From contig JAIWNI010000173.1 of NCBI GenBank assembly GCA_025331435.1, forward strand, positions 1 through 34,771: a DNA stretch of 34,771 bases. Reading direction: 5' to 3'. The position numbers were made by a program, and so were the translations under genes. The DNA comes from Choanephora cucurbitarum. Its lineage: Eukaryota; Mucoromycota; Mucoromycetes; Mucorales; Choanephoraceae. Within the stretch, counting starts at the first letter, position 1. The number at the start of each line of letters is the position of its first letter. Below are positions 10,101 through 18,960 of the stretch, in pieces. The notes under the pieces were generated by a model, which was not told the origin of the DNA, searched no databases, and was given only the letters and a program-made list of their open reading frames with translations.

Positions 10101-11908
10101 TTTTCACTCTCAGAGGACGAAAGTTCTCCTTGATTCAACCTTTGCTTCCTGAGTATGTGTGTATCGAATGCAACTTCTAATGGGACCAGTCCATTATCTG
10201 TTCTTATGGAGAAGTGAGATGTGGAATAATCAGCTGCGATACCTAACAGCTTCATGCAATCACTACCCAATAGCAGATCATACGGCGGGTTCTTGAAGAC
10301 AACGAAAGACATTTTAACCAATACACCTTGGACTGATACTAGCAATTCCTTTACTTCACCAATCGGTCTGACTAAGTTGCCATCTGCCATACGACTTCCA
10401 GCAGTGGAATCACCATTCGTAATAGGTACATTAAGGTCCTCGGCGAGACTTCGACTCATAATAGAGCAGTGAGATCCCGCGTCAAGAATGGCATCAACTA
10501 GCATTTCGCCACCCACGATTGCTTCCACACGAGGAGCCCCGGTACCATTATTGATGTTATTAGCAAATTGACGAATAGTGTTGCCTCTTTCTACTCTATA
10601 CACTTCAACAATTTCTTTATTTGAGATGCTTTTGGTTTTGGGAGATTTTCGAGTCTTCTTAGTCTTCCTCAATATAGCTGTTCTTACTCCTGGGATCTTC
10701 ATCAGTTCATCTAAGGAACTTGTATACCTCTTGGAATGCAAGATCTCGTTGATGTCTATTCCTTGCACAAGGTCCTTGGAATCATTGGTTTTGGGAGTTT
10801 TTACCATATCCGGAGTGTTTTTCCCTTGTGTTTCTGGAGTTACTTTGCCCGGTGTAACCTGTTTCTTCTTTAAGTGAGGTGGGATGGTGTCATGAACCTT
10901 ATTTCTCTTTCCACTTCGAGATACTCGTACATCCCTTTCAGAACTACTCTCGTGTTTTCTTTTCTCCACAGCATAGGTTTCAGTATAGTTTGTAGAAGGT
11001 TCTTCTTTATTAGCTTTCATAACTAGGAAGGAACTTGAAGTGGGCCTTTTCTCATACTTTGGGCAATTCCAAAACAAATGCTCTCCTAACTGTCCTTGAC
11101 AAAGTTTACAACTCTTCCTACAGTTATTGGCTACATGTCCTGACTCTTGGCAGTTGTAACAAGTATTTTTAGAGGGTACTTGATTCCTTTCGACCAGAAG
11201 TGTGAGACGTTGAAGAGATTCAGTAAGATCCTCGACTTTCTTTTCTATATCCTTGTGTTTCTTTTCGGGATAGTTTTCTTGCTTCTTTGTGGCCTTGTCC
11301 TTCATGAACACATTGTCCTCCTTGAGTTGGACCTCTGCCGTGACACCTTTCACAACATGTTTAGTCAGCATTACTTCTTCGGCATCATCGCACTCTCTAA
11401 GAGCTATCTTTTGTGCTTCGATCAAATCCTTTGGGACATGCTGTTTGACAATGATTTTTAAATAGTGAGGCTTCAACCCATCTACATATGTATCTTTGAG
11501 AACCTTGGTGTTGATGGAACCCCAGCCTTCATTCTTGCTTCTCGCCTTGTCATAACTAGCTACCATTTGGTCAAATCTATTATTATAGTCTTTGATAGAT
11601 TCATTTTCCAGACGGCCTGCAGACAGTATCTTCCCCAAGAGTGTATTCATATTGACTTTAGGTGCTTGAAACCTTTCGGTTAACTTGGTCTTAAACTGAT
11701 TCCAATCAGAGAATTCGTGTTGGTAATACCAGCTTGAGATTAAGGTTGATGCAAGATAACCAGTGACTAAGCTCAGTTTTTGCTCATCGTCCATTTTGAT
11801 GACATTCATATTAGCTTCAAATGTCTTTAACCACTGGGCAGGGTCCATTTTCTCGTTGAACTCTGGAATGCGAATCACACCAGCAGCTAGCATGTTCACT
11901 TGCGCCAT
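7169..11908 (-). CDS. Gag-Pol polyprotein of Ty3/gypsy retrotransposon (1579 aa, intact)
   Basis: One open frame starts with ATG at 11908, 45 nt inside the 5' LTR border. Order of domains: Gag capsid (about 1-190); two zinc knuckles, CYNCQESGHVANNC at 250-263 and a CX2CX5HX4C variant at 267-281; aspartic protease around ILDAGS (Asp476); reverse transcriptase with YIDD at 885-888; RNase H with YCDAS (Asp1034); the integrase HHCC zinc region (His1244/1249 and the CEEC pair); and the catalytic triad Asp1310, Asp1370, Glu1406 with the standard 35-residue second gap. The C terminus lacks a chromodomain. Gag and Pol share one frame with no frameshift or stop between them, so Gag excess must come from processing or turnover rather than recoding, as in Tf1-like elements. 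The protease reads D-A-G-S instead of the usual D-T/S-G-A/S. Confidence 0.95.
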   Translation of the reverse strand: MAQVNMLAAGVIRIPEFNEKMDPAQWLKTFEANMNVIKMDDEQKLSLVTGYLASTLISSWYYQHEFSDWNQFKTKLTERFQAPKVNMNTLLGKILSAGRLENESIKDYNNRFDQMVASYDKARSKNEGWGSINTKVLKDTYVDGLKPHYLKIIVKQHVPKDLIEAQKIALRECDDAEEVMLTKHVVKGVTAEVQLKEDNVFMKDKATKKQENYPEKKHKDIEKKVEDLTESLQRLTLLVERNQVPSKNTCYNCQESGHVANNCRKSCKLCQGQLGEHLFWNCPKYEKRPTSSSFLVMKANKEEPSTNYTETYAVEKRKHESSSERDVRVSRSGKRNKVHDTIPPHLKKKQVTPGKVTPETQGKNTPDMVKTPKTNDSKDLVQGIDINEILHSKRYTSSLDELMKIPGVRTAILRKTKKTRKSPKTKSISNKEIVEVYRVERGNTIRQFANNINNGTGAPRVEAIVGGEMLVDAILDAGSHCSIMSRSLAEDLNVPITNGDSTAGSRMADGNLVRPIGEVKELLVSVQGVLVKMSFVVFKNPPYDLLLGSDCMKLLGIAADYSTSHFSIRTDNGLVPLEVAFDTHILRKQRLNQGELSSSESEKDYTSDEDGSNEDDTYDSYYESYLVIPCKDEGETYYTMANERYNDQAIVPLDPTEPTSDEVKTQVLETKIGECIELDENQKHQLLNILKDYLVVFGIDYNDLKQTHLVKLHIETGDHQPILKKPNKYMSHSELEDLKMELDKMLKTGQIVPTMHLPNKEGKNSFGWAFPVMYVGKKNTKERRLVVQFQELNAITKRDPWPLPSITHLMESYAGAKYFTTIDLLKGFNQIQVEDDSIHKLTMTTPWGCYSYKVMPFGIVNGPACFSRAIYLAMQDFIDQFVTTYIDDITIYSKTFDEHLQHIAMVLKRLAEVNMTVKPSKAQFANKEVEVLGFSISSQGIAPCQANIDKVIAFPVPRNKTDIRAFSALAGFYRRHINCFSDIISPLNDLLKKAAKFVWERKHQEAFEEVKNAIGNATQLKYPNPKAQYKLYCDASDLGIGAVLVQWDQEIMEDRPVCFLSRKLTPTESNYPTVEKECLSLVFALSRLRRYVLDKELVILTDSTAVKYLFTKSNPGSRLQRWIVAVQEFKYQVQHLPGKRNIAADVMSRYPPMKLEEGDEESPDYHLYNSWLIERVEERYETHLAQIHEALQKEANGENTGDKKHRNLSRFRLGKEKSLLRKVGDRYVKVPTYEEREKILKEVHDGHGHFGQEATWQRLYSQYWWPEAYQTVKEYVKTCEECQIHSYLPNKLESKGIVPIKNLFERFAIDYVGPFPTSDRKNKYIITAVEYYTGWPIAKAVRRADSDTTVKFLYEDIFCNFGPSAKLLSDNGTHFTSEEVEKFVQFVNTTHQFAAPYHPQTNGKVEHLNGVLVRGIRKMVENNPKNWDTYLPVILYAYRTKVHKTFGISPFEALYGVPPRSTDNDPLQTLGRKLGIERLYLLLDKRLGDEEAYFARQERKEAAKTKLEIGDQVIRTKAIKKNKLDANYQDHVYVILGKFHNNTYILMNHQGQKIKRAVNGNHLKKFNARKNQALNIFKA

Positions 11909-11940
11909 GTTACTTTCTTTACTTGATGATGTTCTCTTAT

Positions 11941-11953
11941 TTAGAAAAACTAT
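11941..11953 (-). promoter_or_regulatory. Candidate minus-strand primer-binding region (not a tRNA-type PBS)
   Basis: Immediately downstream of the 5' LTR the sense strand reads ATAGTTTTTCTAAATAAG. It lacks the TGG that pairs with a tRNA CCA end. The nine bases TTTTTCTAA (11941-11949, complement) are the exact complement of TTAGAAAAA inside the same LTR (12098-12106, complement), about 60 nt after a TATA-like sequence. This arrangement is what a self-priming (Tf1/sushi-type) retrotransposon would need. The match is short and AT-rich, so it is a hypothesis. Confidence 0.35.
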
Positions 11954-12283
11954 TGAAATATTGGGATTTGTTTCGGATTGGATTTGGAGATAGAATTTAA
12001 CTAGTCTGTAATATATTTAAGATAATATATATAGTAAAAAAGCTTTATTGGATAAGTATATGATATGATATTGATATTGTAAAAAAAAATGGCTTACTTT
12101 TTCTAATTCTCGAGTTATGTTTGAGACAAAATCCGAAGAAAGAACAAAGTAATAAAATAAAGGATAAATATATAAAGGATTGTACTATAGGTGTAACAGA
12201 TACACAAGAAGACAGAGAAGTAACCAGAAAAGAAAAGGGCAAATCGATGATTCCCTAAATACACACCATTTTACCACCTTTCA
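11954..12283 (-). repeat. 5' LTR of the gypsy element
   Basis: A 330-bp repeat reading identical to 6827-7156. On the sense strand, in order, it holds a TATA-like TTTATATATTTA (about 12163-12177), the TTAGAAAAA candidate transcript start (12106-12098) and an AATAAA poly(A) signal (12049-12044). That is a plausible U3-R-U5 order. It ends about 10 bp from the first peptide-repeat unit. Confidence 0.95.
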
Positions 12284-12387
12284 ATTTGAACAACTGCATT
12301 ATGAAAACAAATATAGAGTAACAAACAGAAGCTTTATTTGGGAATGCAATGATAAGATTAACAATGAAGATGCGCTTGACGATACGA

Positions 12388-12636
12388 TTAGTCGTTTTTA
12401 GTAATGTGACGGTTGCCATTGCCAGACTTGATTGCTATATGAAGTAGTTAGTATATCGTGTATAAGGCACAAAGCAGCAATCACTTACTCTTGTCAGCGG
12501 CAAGAATGTTGTTGGGACTGACCACATTGACATCAGAGATATCAATATCTTCAAGAAGGGCAGCATCACCGGGAACAGCAGCAACAAAGGCGACCATGGC
12601 GAAGATAGCAGAGAGGAAGAGAGTAGTGCGAACCAT
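12388..12636 (-). CDS. Small secreted peptide, copy 1 (64 aa, two exons)
   Basis: Gene complement(join(12388..12434, 12489..12636)). The 54-nt intron has GTAAGT and ATAG ends; without splicing the frame ends two codons after the donor. Residues 1-20 (MVRTTLFLSAIFAMVAFVAA) form a strong signal peptide, followed by VPGDAA. The mature part is about 42 residues, hydrophilic and without cysteines, with acidic EDIDISDV, then SPNNIL and a basic Gly/Asn-rich tail ending NRHITKND. I know no family with this pattern. Secretion is well supported; a role as signal, effector or wall peptide is open. It is identical in protein to copy 2 and differs at several residues from the copy-3 type. I placed the start at the conserved ATG of MVRTT because longer readings begin at a TTG inside the leader. 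Confidence 0.8.
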
Positions 12637-12713
12637 TTTGATGACTAAGAGAGAAGTTGATATAGAATACAAAAAAAAAAAAAAAAAGAAGAAGTTGTAG
12701 CAACAAAAGGCTA

Positions 12714-12722
12714 CTTTATATA
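12714..12722 (-). promoter_or_regulatory. TATA box of peptide gene copy 1
   Basis: TATATAAAG on the minus strand, about 80 bp before the ATG and followed by a long poly-T leader. About 60 bp further upstream lies CCTCGATCAACGATC, which contains a GATC-spaced repeat. All these elements are conserved in the five copies. Confidence 0.65.
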
Positions 12723-13025
12723 CCTTTTTTTCTTCTGATTATACTGCCTTGAATGAAAGAGATCGTTGATCGAGGTCCTTTATCCTTACAACGAATTCAA
12801 AAAGAAAAATGAACTACTTGATCTTCGTGTTTAATGTAAGCCCCCATTCCTTCTCATTTACTTACTGTTTTTCTTTTCTGGTTTTACCTACTGCTTTGAC
12901 TATCCAGACAAATACCTTGCATTTTTTCACGCAACTAACAGTGCACTTTTCTGTAGTTCGTATAATGGCACTATTCTGTAGCTCGTATAATGGCACTTGT
13001 CTTTCACAATCCAGAGAACTATCTC

Positions 13026-13378
13026 TACACACGCATACGCACACACATATACGCGCACATACGCACACACATACACACACACATACACACACACATACAC
13101 ACACACACACACACACACATACACACACACACACACACACATACACACACACATACACACACACATACACACACACATACACACACACATACACACACAC
13201 ATACACACACACATACACACACACATACACACACACATACACACACACATACACACACACATACACACACACATACACACACACATACACACACACATAC
13301 ACACACACATACACACACACATATCATCTCTCCCTCACTCACTCACTCTTTCTCTTTTGTGTGTGTGTGTGTGTGTGT
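13026..13378. repeat. CA-rich decamer microsatellite with opposed (GT)10
   Basis: 13026-13323 is a run of (CA)n whose dominant period is 10 bp, ACACACACAT, with a few CGCA/TACG variants at its left end. About 35 bp later a pure (GT)10 tract lies at 13359-13378 on the same strand, so the two can pair as a hairpin. Long open frames across it are purely low-complexity and not genes. Confidence 0.9.
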
Positions 13379-13638
13379 TCTTTTAGATTGTAAGACTAGT
13401 ATAGCATTTACGTTACTATACAAACATAAATCATTGTCTTCTGAGCTACCGCAGAAGACATATAGTTACACTCATAGTAAAGGAATTGATCTGGTCAGGC
13501 TGTTGCAAGACTGGCTCGAAGTACTTATATTTATAAAGCAAAGGCTGACAGGTTTGCACAATACTATTGCCTTTTTTTTCCCTTTCTTTTCTCTAGCTTT
13601 GCTTGACCAGAAGAAGAAGCATCCTGGTTATGTCGTTT

Positions 13639-13899
13639 CTTATGTATATGATGATTTGACTTTAATAAAACTCCTGTCTTTACCTTCTAACAAAACTATT
13701 CAACCTCACCTAATCACCAACTGCGATAACACAAAGACATTGGCTGTAATATGCCCTGTCATAAATAATAGCACATATAACATGAATACAACTACACATA
13801 CAACTATACAGCAAATAACAGTATAATCAATTTCCATGATGTTATGGTACGCTGCGCTTTGCAAGATACTCGTGCTGCCACAGACCAACTAATCTGATA
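13639..13899. other. Unassigned spacer between unit 1 and Helitron remnant
   Basis: No gene or repeat was recognised. It begins exactly where unit 1 stops matching unit 2. It may hold the 3' end of the Helitron, but I could not identify a CTRR terminus with its hairpin. Confidence 0.4.
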
Positions 13900-16800
13900 G
13901 AATTGATCAGATTTAATCAAGCTCAGCAGATTGAAGGCGATTAAATTGCATAGCATCTCAATGATCAGTAATAAGCTTGATACGCGTAATACATACAACA
14001 AAGCCAACGAATGCACCAGTTACAATAGTACCTTCAGTTACATGATGCATTAAAGATCTGATAATTAATCTAGTGCGATTACATAAACCTTTTGATAGAT
14101 CCAGGTTTCTTAAGACCATGATAGGAGACCCCTAGTTTGAGTTTTAGCTCATGTGGTGAGAGCGATCCATTCTCAATCGTACTCAGTAATTCGGTAATGT
14201 GTTGGATTGCTTGGTTACTATCAATGATTGTATCAGCACTAAAACACACTTGAATTAAACATGTAATCACCCATCAAACGGAAACTTGGCTTATCAGAAA
14301 AGAGGTCAGAAGGTTGAGAAGATTGTCTTCAGGAATAAGTATGGATTCAAGGATCTTGATAAAATCCATACTTGTAATGTGATTGTTAGCGTGAACAGCT
14401 GTTCTCAAGCTTTTAACAGAACCGCTGCCAATTTCTAAAAGTATATTCACAAGTTGTTAAAGTTGTTCTGATAAAGGAGCATCATCACCTGCTTGGATTT
14501 ATTGGACTCGCATGTTGATTTGCAACTTTGCCACAGTAAAAAATGAGCAGAGAAGAGATTGGCTGGTACATGGATTTACAATGTCAAATCTGTTACCTCT
14601 TTTTACAACTGGAAGTACTTGTATAAAACCACTGCCGGAGAGCCTAAGTCTACCCCCAAAAGGAACATTTTCGATATAGCTATTGCTTCTGTTAAAGATG
14701 TTCTTCCGCAAAAAAAAAAATTTTTTTGAAGAATTAGTTGATTGACAACCATCTCTTTCAATATATTGCATGATAATATCAAACGCATGGCGTTGGTCAT
14801 TATTGAATCTATCAATATCATTGGATACGGAATTTTGTCTGGTAAGCACATTTAACCGATTTTGTTTTTGAAATAAAGGGTTAACATCAGCATTGTTGCT
14901 ATCTCTTCTAGAATCAGTAGTAGGAAGCTGAAATCTAGAGAATCTTGTTAGGTTTGATCCATGTTGTGTATTTAGAATTTCATCAATGTCATACAAAGTA
15001 TAATCATAAGCTGCTTCATTGATGCCATTTGGAGTAGAATCAAATGAAGGATCTCGAGTTATTTGATAAACACGATTCTCAGATAATTTGTTCTTAAATG
15101 GCAGTCAAAGTCGATGAGGATTTGAAGGAGAGTAAAATATTAAGATAATGATAAAAAGTCTGCACAAAGGTACAGGTGATTGTATATGAGAGGCTTCGTC
15201 AAGGCATCGGTTCCATTCATCATGTGATTTGAGCAACCCAAAAGCACGGTCAGCATCTTGGAAGGTGGGCATACTCAATACCATTGACGGTACGAATATC
15301 TTTCATTGACACAGCACCTGCAACATGGTAAAGCAACATCCAAAGATGATACAGTCCTGATTGTCTAGGAGATATGGCGTATATTCTGCCAACAGTACTA
15401 CCAAAACCTCGTTGTCTCTTTTTCTTTCCATTGTCTAGGTTGTTGTTCATCATGCCAGACGTGTTCCTCAGGAAAATTGGAATACAATATTGGTCTAGCA
15501 TTTGGATTGACTGCGTTTACTTCAAGCCAACCGGCGAGAGTGGTGTCCTGTACTGAAGCACGTTCCACCACATTTGCGATGTTATTGTCTTGGTCAAAAC
15601 ATAGTGAGTTCTCGCCTTCAATATGAACAGATAGACGCTGATGTGATGGGAGCTCCTTATACATACTGAAAGAGAACAGACATCAGCATGCCTCAGGAGC
15701 AGATGCGTATTTTGTATCAATAGAAGACTGTATCTTATCGCTTTGTTCTACTAACATCGAGACCCGACCATAAACTTTGTACACATATCCTGTATACCTA
15801 CTTAACGCTGCTGATTGAAGAACACAATTCAACATTAATGTGAGCATCATGGTTGGAGCGCAGATACAAGTTATGTGGTACAATCCATCGATTATCAATG
15901 TTGTAAGTGTGTCCATTGATTGTTTTTGGCACCAAAGATCCATTGTTATATCTGCGATACTTAGGGTAGCCACTGTTGGAACTAGCAGATGTTTCATTGT
16001 TAAACTTTTTAGGGTGTCTTTTGGTACATCCTCTTTCTGTATCCATACAGATAGCACTAGAATTGAGAATCCCATAGGATCCGTGAACCATGTTTTTGAC
16101 AATTGTCTCATATGCTAATGGATAAGCATTCGGGTTAGGAATCTCAGCAGAGACAACTTTGTCGTAATCTTCAATAGTTTGAGGCCTGTCTGAAGGATCG
16201 ACGGCCAGCAGAATATGAGTGTGAGACAGTCCATGCTTTTAAAACTCATTCATATATACATAAGCAGCAGCTTTGCCCAATACGCTTTTCTTATTCAAGT
16301 CATTAAGAAGCTCAGGAAGCTCAAGGTGAAAGACTTTTGAACAAGTATCAGGTCTATCTGAAGCTTTTTGATGCAAGAGGAGTTTTCCTTGTATTTCCGG
16401 CCATTTGGGATTGCATGTGAAGGTGATGAAGTAAACTGGCTTTCTAAATCGCCTAACAACACTTAATGCATCTTGATACCACTGGATCATATGGCGAGGA
16501 CTACCAATAAACGTAGATGGCAAGATGACTCTTTTACCAATATTTGCCATGTTTTTGAGAACTGATTGACTCGATAGAATCATCAATGCGAATACCATCT
16601 TGTAGACCTTGATAGATTTCATATCCCAACTTCTTTTTTTCTTCTTTTTTTTTTTTTGGCTGTGTCCAACGTAAACAAGTCTATTCTGGCCCATTTTTTG
16701 AACCTATAATTGTTCATGATGGTGACCTTATGGCTGCCAGAGATGTTTCTTGTTCCAATACTCCATCCATGCTCGCCAAAAGGAAGCAGGAGAACACAAT

Positions 16801-17902
16801 GCAATGAGTCGTGGTACTGGTTGGATTTATTGACTCTTGTAAGAGAGTCATCTTGATATCGGACGACAGTATCCCTAGATTTAGGCGTTTCATCGTCGTT
16901 CTCACTATCAATGATAACTGCTGCAATTTCAGACCCATGTGTTAGCCTGTTATACCATCTTCAATTAGGAACACCTTCGGCTCTAGACCAATCTGATGTC
17001 TTTCAGAGAAAAAATTTCGTTTTGTTGGTTCTCAGTGTTTAAACTATTTCTTTGCTCACTAACAACTTGCGCCATATTTTTAGAAATAGGTACAAAGGGA
17101 TTTAACCGATGCATCACTTCTTGTAGTTTTTTTTGACGTTGTAATGTTAACACTGGGTGCAATAGCATGGCGATTTTGAAGCTCAAGTTCAGCATCATCA
17201 ATGTATATATCTGAGCAAGCTTAGGATTCGCACCTTCAATAGGCACAGCAGACCCAATCAAGTGATAAGGGCTGCTCTGAATCCGAGATGTGTATGTTCC
17301 AGATCTATTGTTCGCCAAATTCAAATCCAAATCAACACCAAGTGAAATAGAGCACAATGAACTATTGTGTAAGCGAATGTTTTTCTGTTTTCGGAATTCC
17401 TTAGAAATAACATCGCTTGACTTGGGATCATCTGCAGTTTCCAAAGATGTTGATTACAAAGAAGGTAATACAGATTTCCTTTTACAACAACAAAGCTGAA
17501 ACTCAGGACGATGTCTGCTGGTTGCCGAAATTCTCTCACGAATCCACATCAAAGCACCACAATGGGTGCAAACACAACTCATCAAGCCAAGATCGTCGCG
17601 AGATGAAGGAATAGCACTCAAGTCCATTGCAATATTTCTTATTGTTCGGTCAATCAACTCGCCAGCCAAAACGCGAGGAATCAACCTACATCCAGCATGA
17701 GATCGTCGTAAGTGGCCGGGTTTATGGGTTTATGGCAAGATGAATAACAAATAACAAAGCCAATTGATTGCTCTTGTCGAATTTTGTTAGCTTGGATATC
17801 CTCGTTGACTTGGTTGTGAGGGTTTAAAAGATAAAGACGTGATGTTCTGCGCGAAGGACCTGATTCATTACAGCCAGCACAAAAAAAAAACACTAGAGGC
17901 AT
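13900..17902 (-). pseudogene. Helitron Rep/helicase pseudogene, left palindrome arm
   Basis: Broken frames in one direction add up to a Helitron-type rolling-circle protein. In order: a Cys-pair N-terminal segment (17902-17685); a CTHCGALMWIRERIS zinc-like block (about 17600); the Helitron_like_N region with SLGVDLDL and SPYHLIGSAVP (17444-16983); GSPRHMIQWYQDAL and VYFITFTCNPKWPEI (16530-16390); the HUH motif HGLSHTHILLA (about 16232-16200); the Tyr region YTGYVYKVYGRVSMLVEQSD (about 15800-15730); the PIF1-linked stretch GRIYAISP...TVNGIEY (15440-15270); helicase start FNNDQRHAFDIIM (14805-14765), then PFGGRLRLSG...QVLPVV (about 14660-14610), and a C-terminal SPHELKLKLGV block (14150-14110) continuing to about 13,900. 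There are numerous frameshifts, a stop just before the HUH motif, and the Walker A segment is missing. It is an old, inactive copy. Element termini were not found. Confidence 0.85.
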
Positions 17903-17989
17903 TGTTCATCTTACTGCTATTCGTGTTGGTTGAAGTCTCAATGAAGAAGCCAATCGCTTGAAGTTTTTCACTTACAAACTACAGAACAA

Positions 17990-18048
17990 GAGAAAGAGAA
18001 AGAGAAAGAGAAAGAGAAAGAGAAAGAGAAAGAGAAAGAGAAAGAAAG
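17990..18048 (+). repeat. (AGAAAG)n microsatellite
   Basis: About ten hexamer units of AGAAAG. The inverted partner at 26121-26191 is longer and less regular. Confidence 0.9.
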
Positions 18049-18227
18049 TGCATTTTTAGAATTAGAAACTGAAAATGTAGCTCAGGATCTCATAAGTCTT
18101 TTTTTTTTTCTCAAAAAGTGGCTGCTTTTTAGCGTTTCTGAAGGATGCTGTCACACCAAGGTGTTACAGATGAAACTGTCATAACATCCACTACCATAAA
18201 CATACTTGTAAGAGTCAGAATAGACAG

Positions 18228-18229
<2 letters not shown>

Positions 18230-18274
<45 letters not shown>
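18230..18274 (+). repeat. (CT)n(AT)n compound microsatellite
   Basis: About fifteen CT units run directly into seven AT units. The inverted partner is (AT)n(GA)n at 25896-25938. Confidence 0.9.
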
Positions 18275-18625
18275 TCTTTTCTCTAATACTTTGATAAACC
18301 GAATAAAACTGTATAACCAGTCTTGAAAGGTATCTCCTTTTGTCTCTCTTCTTACATCTTACTCAAACCGTACCGAAACGTCACAATGTAGTTCATTTTA
18401 TGCTTATTATGCAAGAGAAAATAGTTTGTTAGTCAAGCCAGTACACAACAGCTATTGAATCAGCAAGGGTAAAAACGAGGCACTTTTGAACAAAGTAATT
18501 ACTATATCAGTGGATGCAACTGCACAAGTGATTGCATTATGAAAACAAATATAGAGTAACAAACAGAAGCTTTATTTGGGAATGCAATGATAAGATTAAC
18601 AATGAAGATGCGCTTGACGATACGA

Positions 18626-18874
18626 TTAGTCGTTTTTAGTAATGTGACGGTTGCCATTGCCAGACTTGATTGCTATATGAAGTAGTTAGTATATCGTGTA
18701 TAAGGCACAAAGCAGCAATCACTTACTCTTGTCAGCGGCAAGAATGTTGTTGGGACTGACCACATTGACATCAGAGATATCAATATCTTCAAGAAGGGCA
18801 GCATCACCGGGAACAGCAGCAACAAAGGCGACCATGGCGAAGATAGCAGAGAGGAAGAGAGTAGTGCGAACCAT
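18626..18874 (-). CDS. Small secreted peptide, copy 2 (64 aa, two exons)
   Basis: Gene complement(join(18626..18672, 18727..18874)), with a 54-nt intron. The protein is identical to copy 1, including the AALLEDIDISDV segment and the NRHITKND end. The TATA box is at 18952-18960 (complement). The open frame, intact splice sites and complete promoter suggest it can be expressed. It lies just upstream of the Helitron remnant, in the same orientation. Its partner in the right palindrome arm (25302-25551) is not this allele but the copy-3 type. Function unknown; secretion is supported by the signal peptide. Confidence 0.8.
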
Positions 18875-18951
18875 TTTGATGACTAAGAGAGAAGTTGATA
18901 TAGAATACAAAAAAAAAAAAAAAAAGAAGAAGTTGTAGCAACAAAAGGCTA

Positions 18952-18960
18952 CTTTATATA
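18952..18960 (-). promoter_or_regulatory. TATA box of peptide gene copy 2
   Basis: TATATAAAG on the minus strand, about 80 bp before the ATG, in the same conserved upstream context as copy 1. Confidence 0.65.

Larger units (their letters stand above)
6823..12287 (-). mobile_element. Complete Ty3/gypsy LTR retrotransposon with ATTT target duplication
   Basis: The element runs from 6827 to 12283, flanked by the 4-bp direct repeat ATTT at 6823-6826 and 12284-12287. It has two 330-bp LTRs with TG...CA ends that read base-for-base identical, a purine tract next to the 3' LTR, and one uninterrupted 1579-codon Gag-Pol frame. The order protease, RT, RNase H, integrase places it in Ty3/gypsy (Metaviridae). 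Identical LTRs, a clean target duplication and an intact frame point to a very recent insertion and a probably competent copy. No chromodomain is visible after the integrase, which sets it apart from typical chromoviruses. Confidence 0.95.
12291..13638. repeat. Peptide/microsatellite repeat unit, copy 1
   Basis: About 1.35 kb matching unit 2 (18533-19781) almost base for base, with a constant offset of 6238 at the left end. It carries a peptide gene, its TATA promoter, a CA-rich decamer array and a (GT)10 tract. It lacks a 12-bp stretch found in units 2 and 3 near its left edge, where two TGCA repeats seem to have recombined. The CA array is longer here than in unit 2. It diverges after GGTTATGTCGTTT. 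Confidence 0.9.
17903..18399. other. Spacer with microsatellites upstream of the Helitron remnant
   Basis: This stretch contains two simple-sequence tracts described separately and no supportable gene. It lies between the start of the Helitron protein remnant and peptide unit 2 and probably includes the Helitron 5' end, which I could not place. The same stretch recurs inverted at about 25770-26276. Confidence 0.5.

Noticed and set aside
7580..11993. Plus-strand open frames inside the gypsy element
   Set aside because: Antisense shadows of the 1579-codon Gag-Pol frame.
12637..12672. Longer start for the secreted peptide (reading MYSISTSLLVIK before MVRTT)
   Set aside because: It begins at TTG within the leader next to the poly-T tract; the conserved ATG gives a proper signal peptide.
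12862..13393. Open frames of 100-280 codons rich in Thr-His or Cys-Val across the CA/GT arrays
   Set aside because: Pure translation of microsatellite; all frames are open because the repeat has no stop codons.
14499..17902. Intact Helitron helicase gene with introns
   Set aside because: Frame changes lack GT..AG junctions at the breaks, a stop precedes the HUH motif in both arms and the Walker A region is missing.
17990..18048. Possible telomeric or subtelomeric repeat
   Set aside because: The unit is AGAAAG, not a TTAGGG-type telomere repeat, and it lies internal to both palindrome arms.
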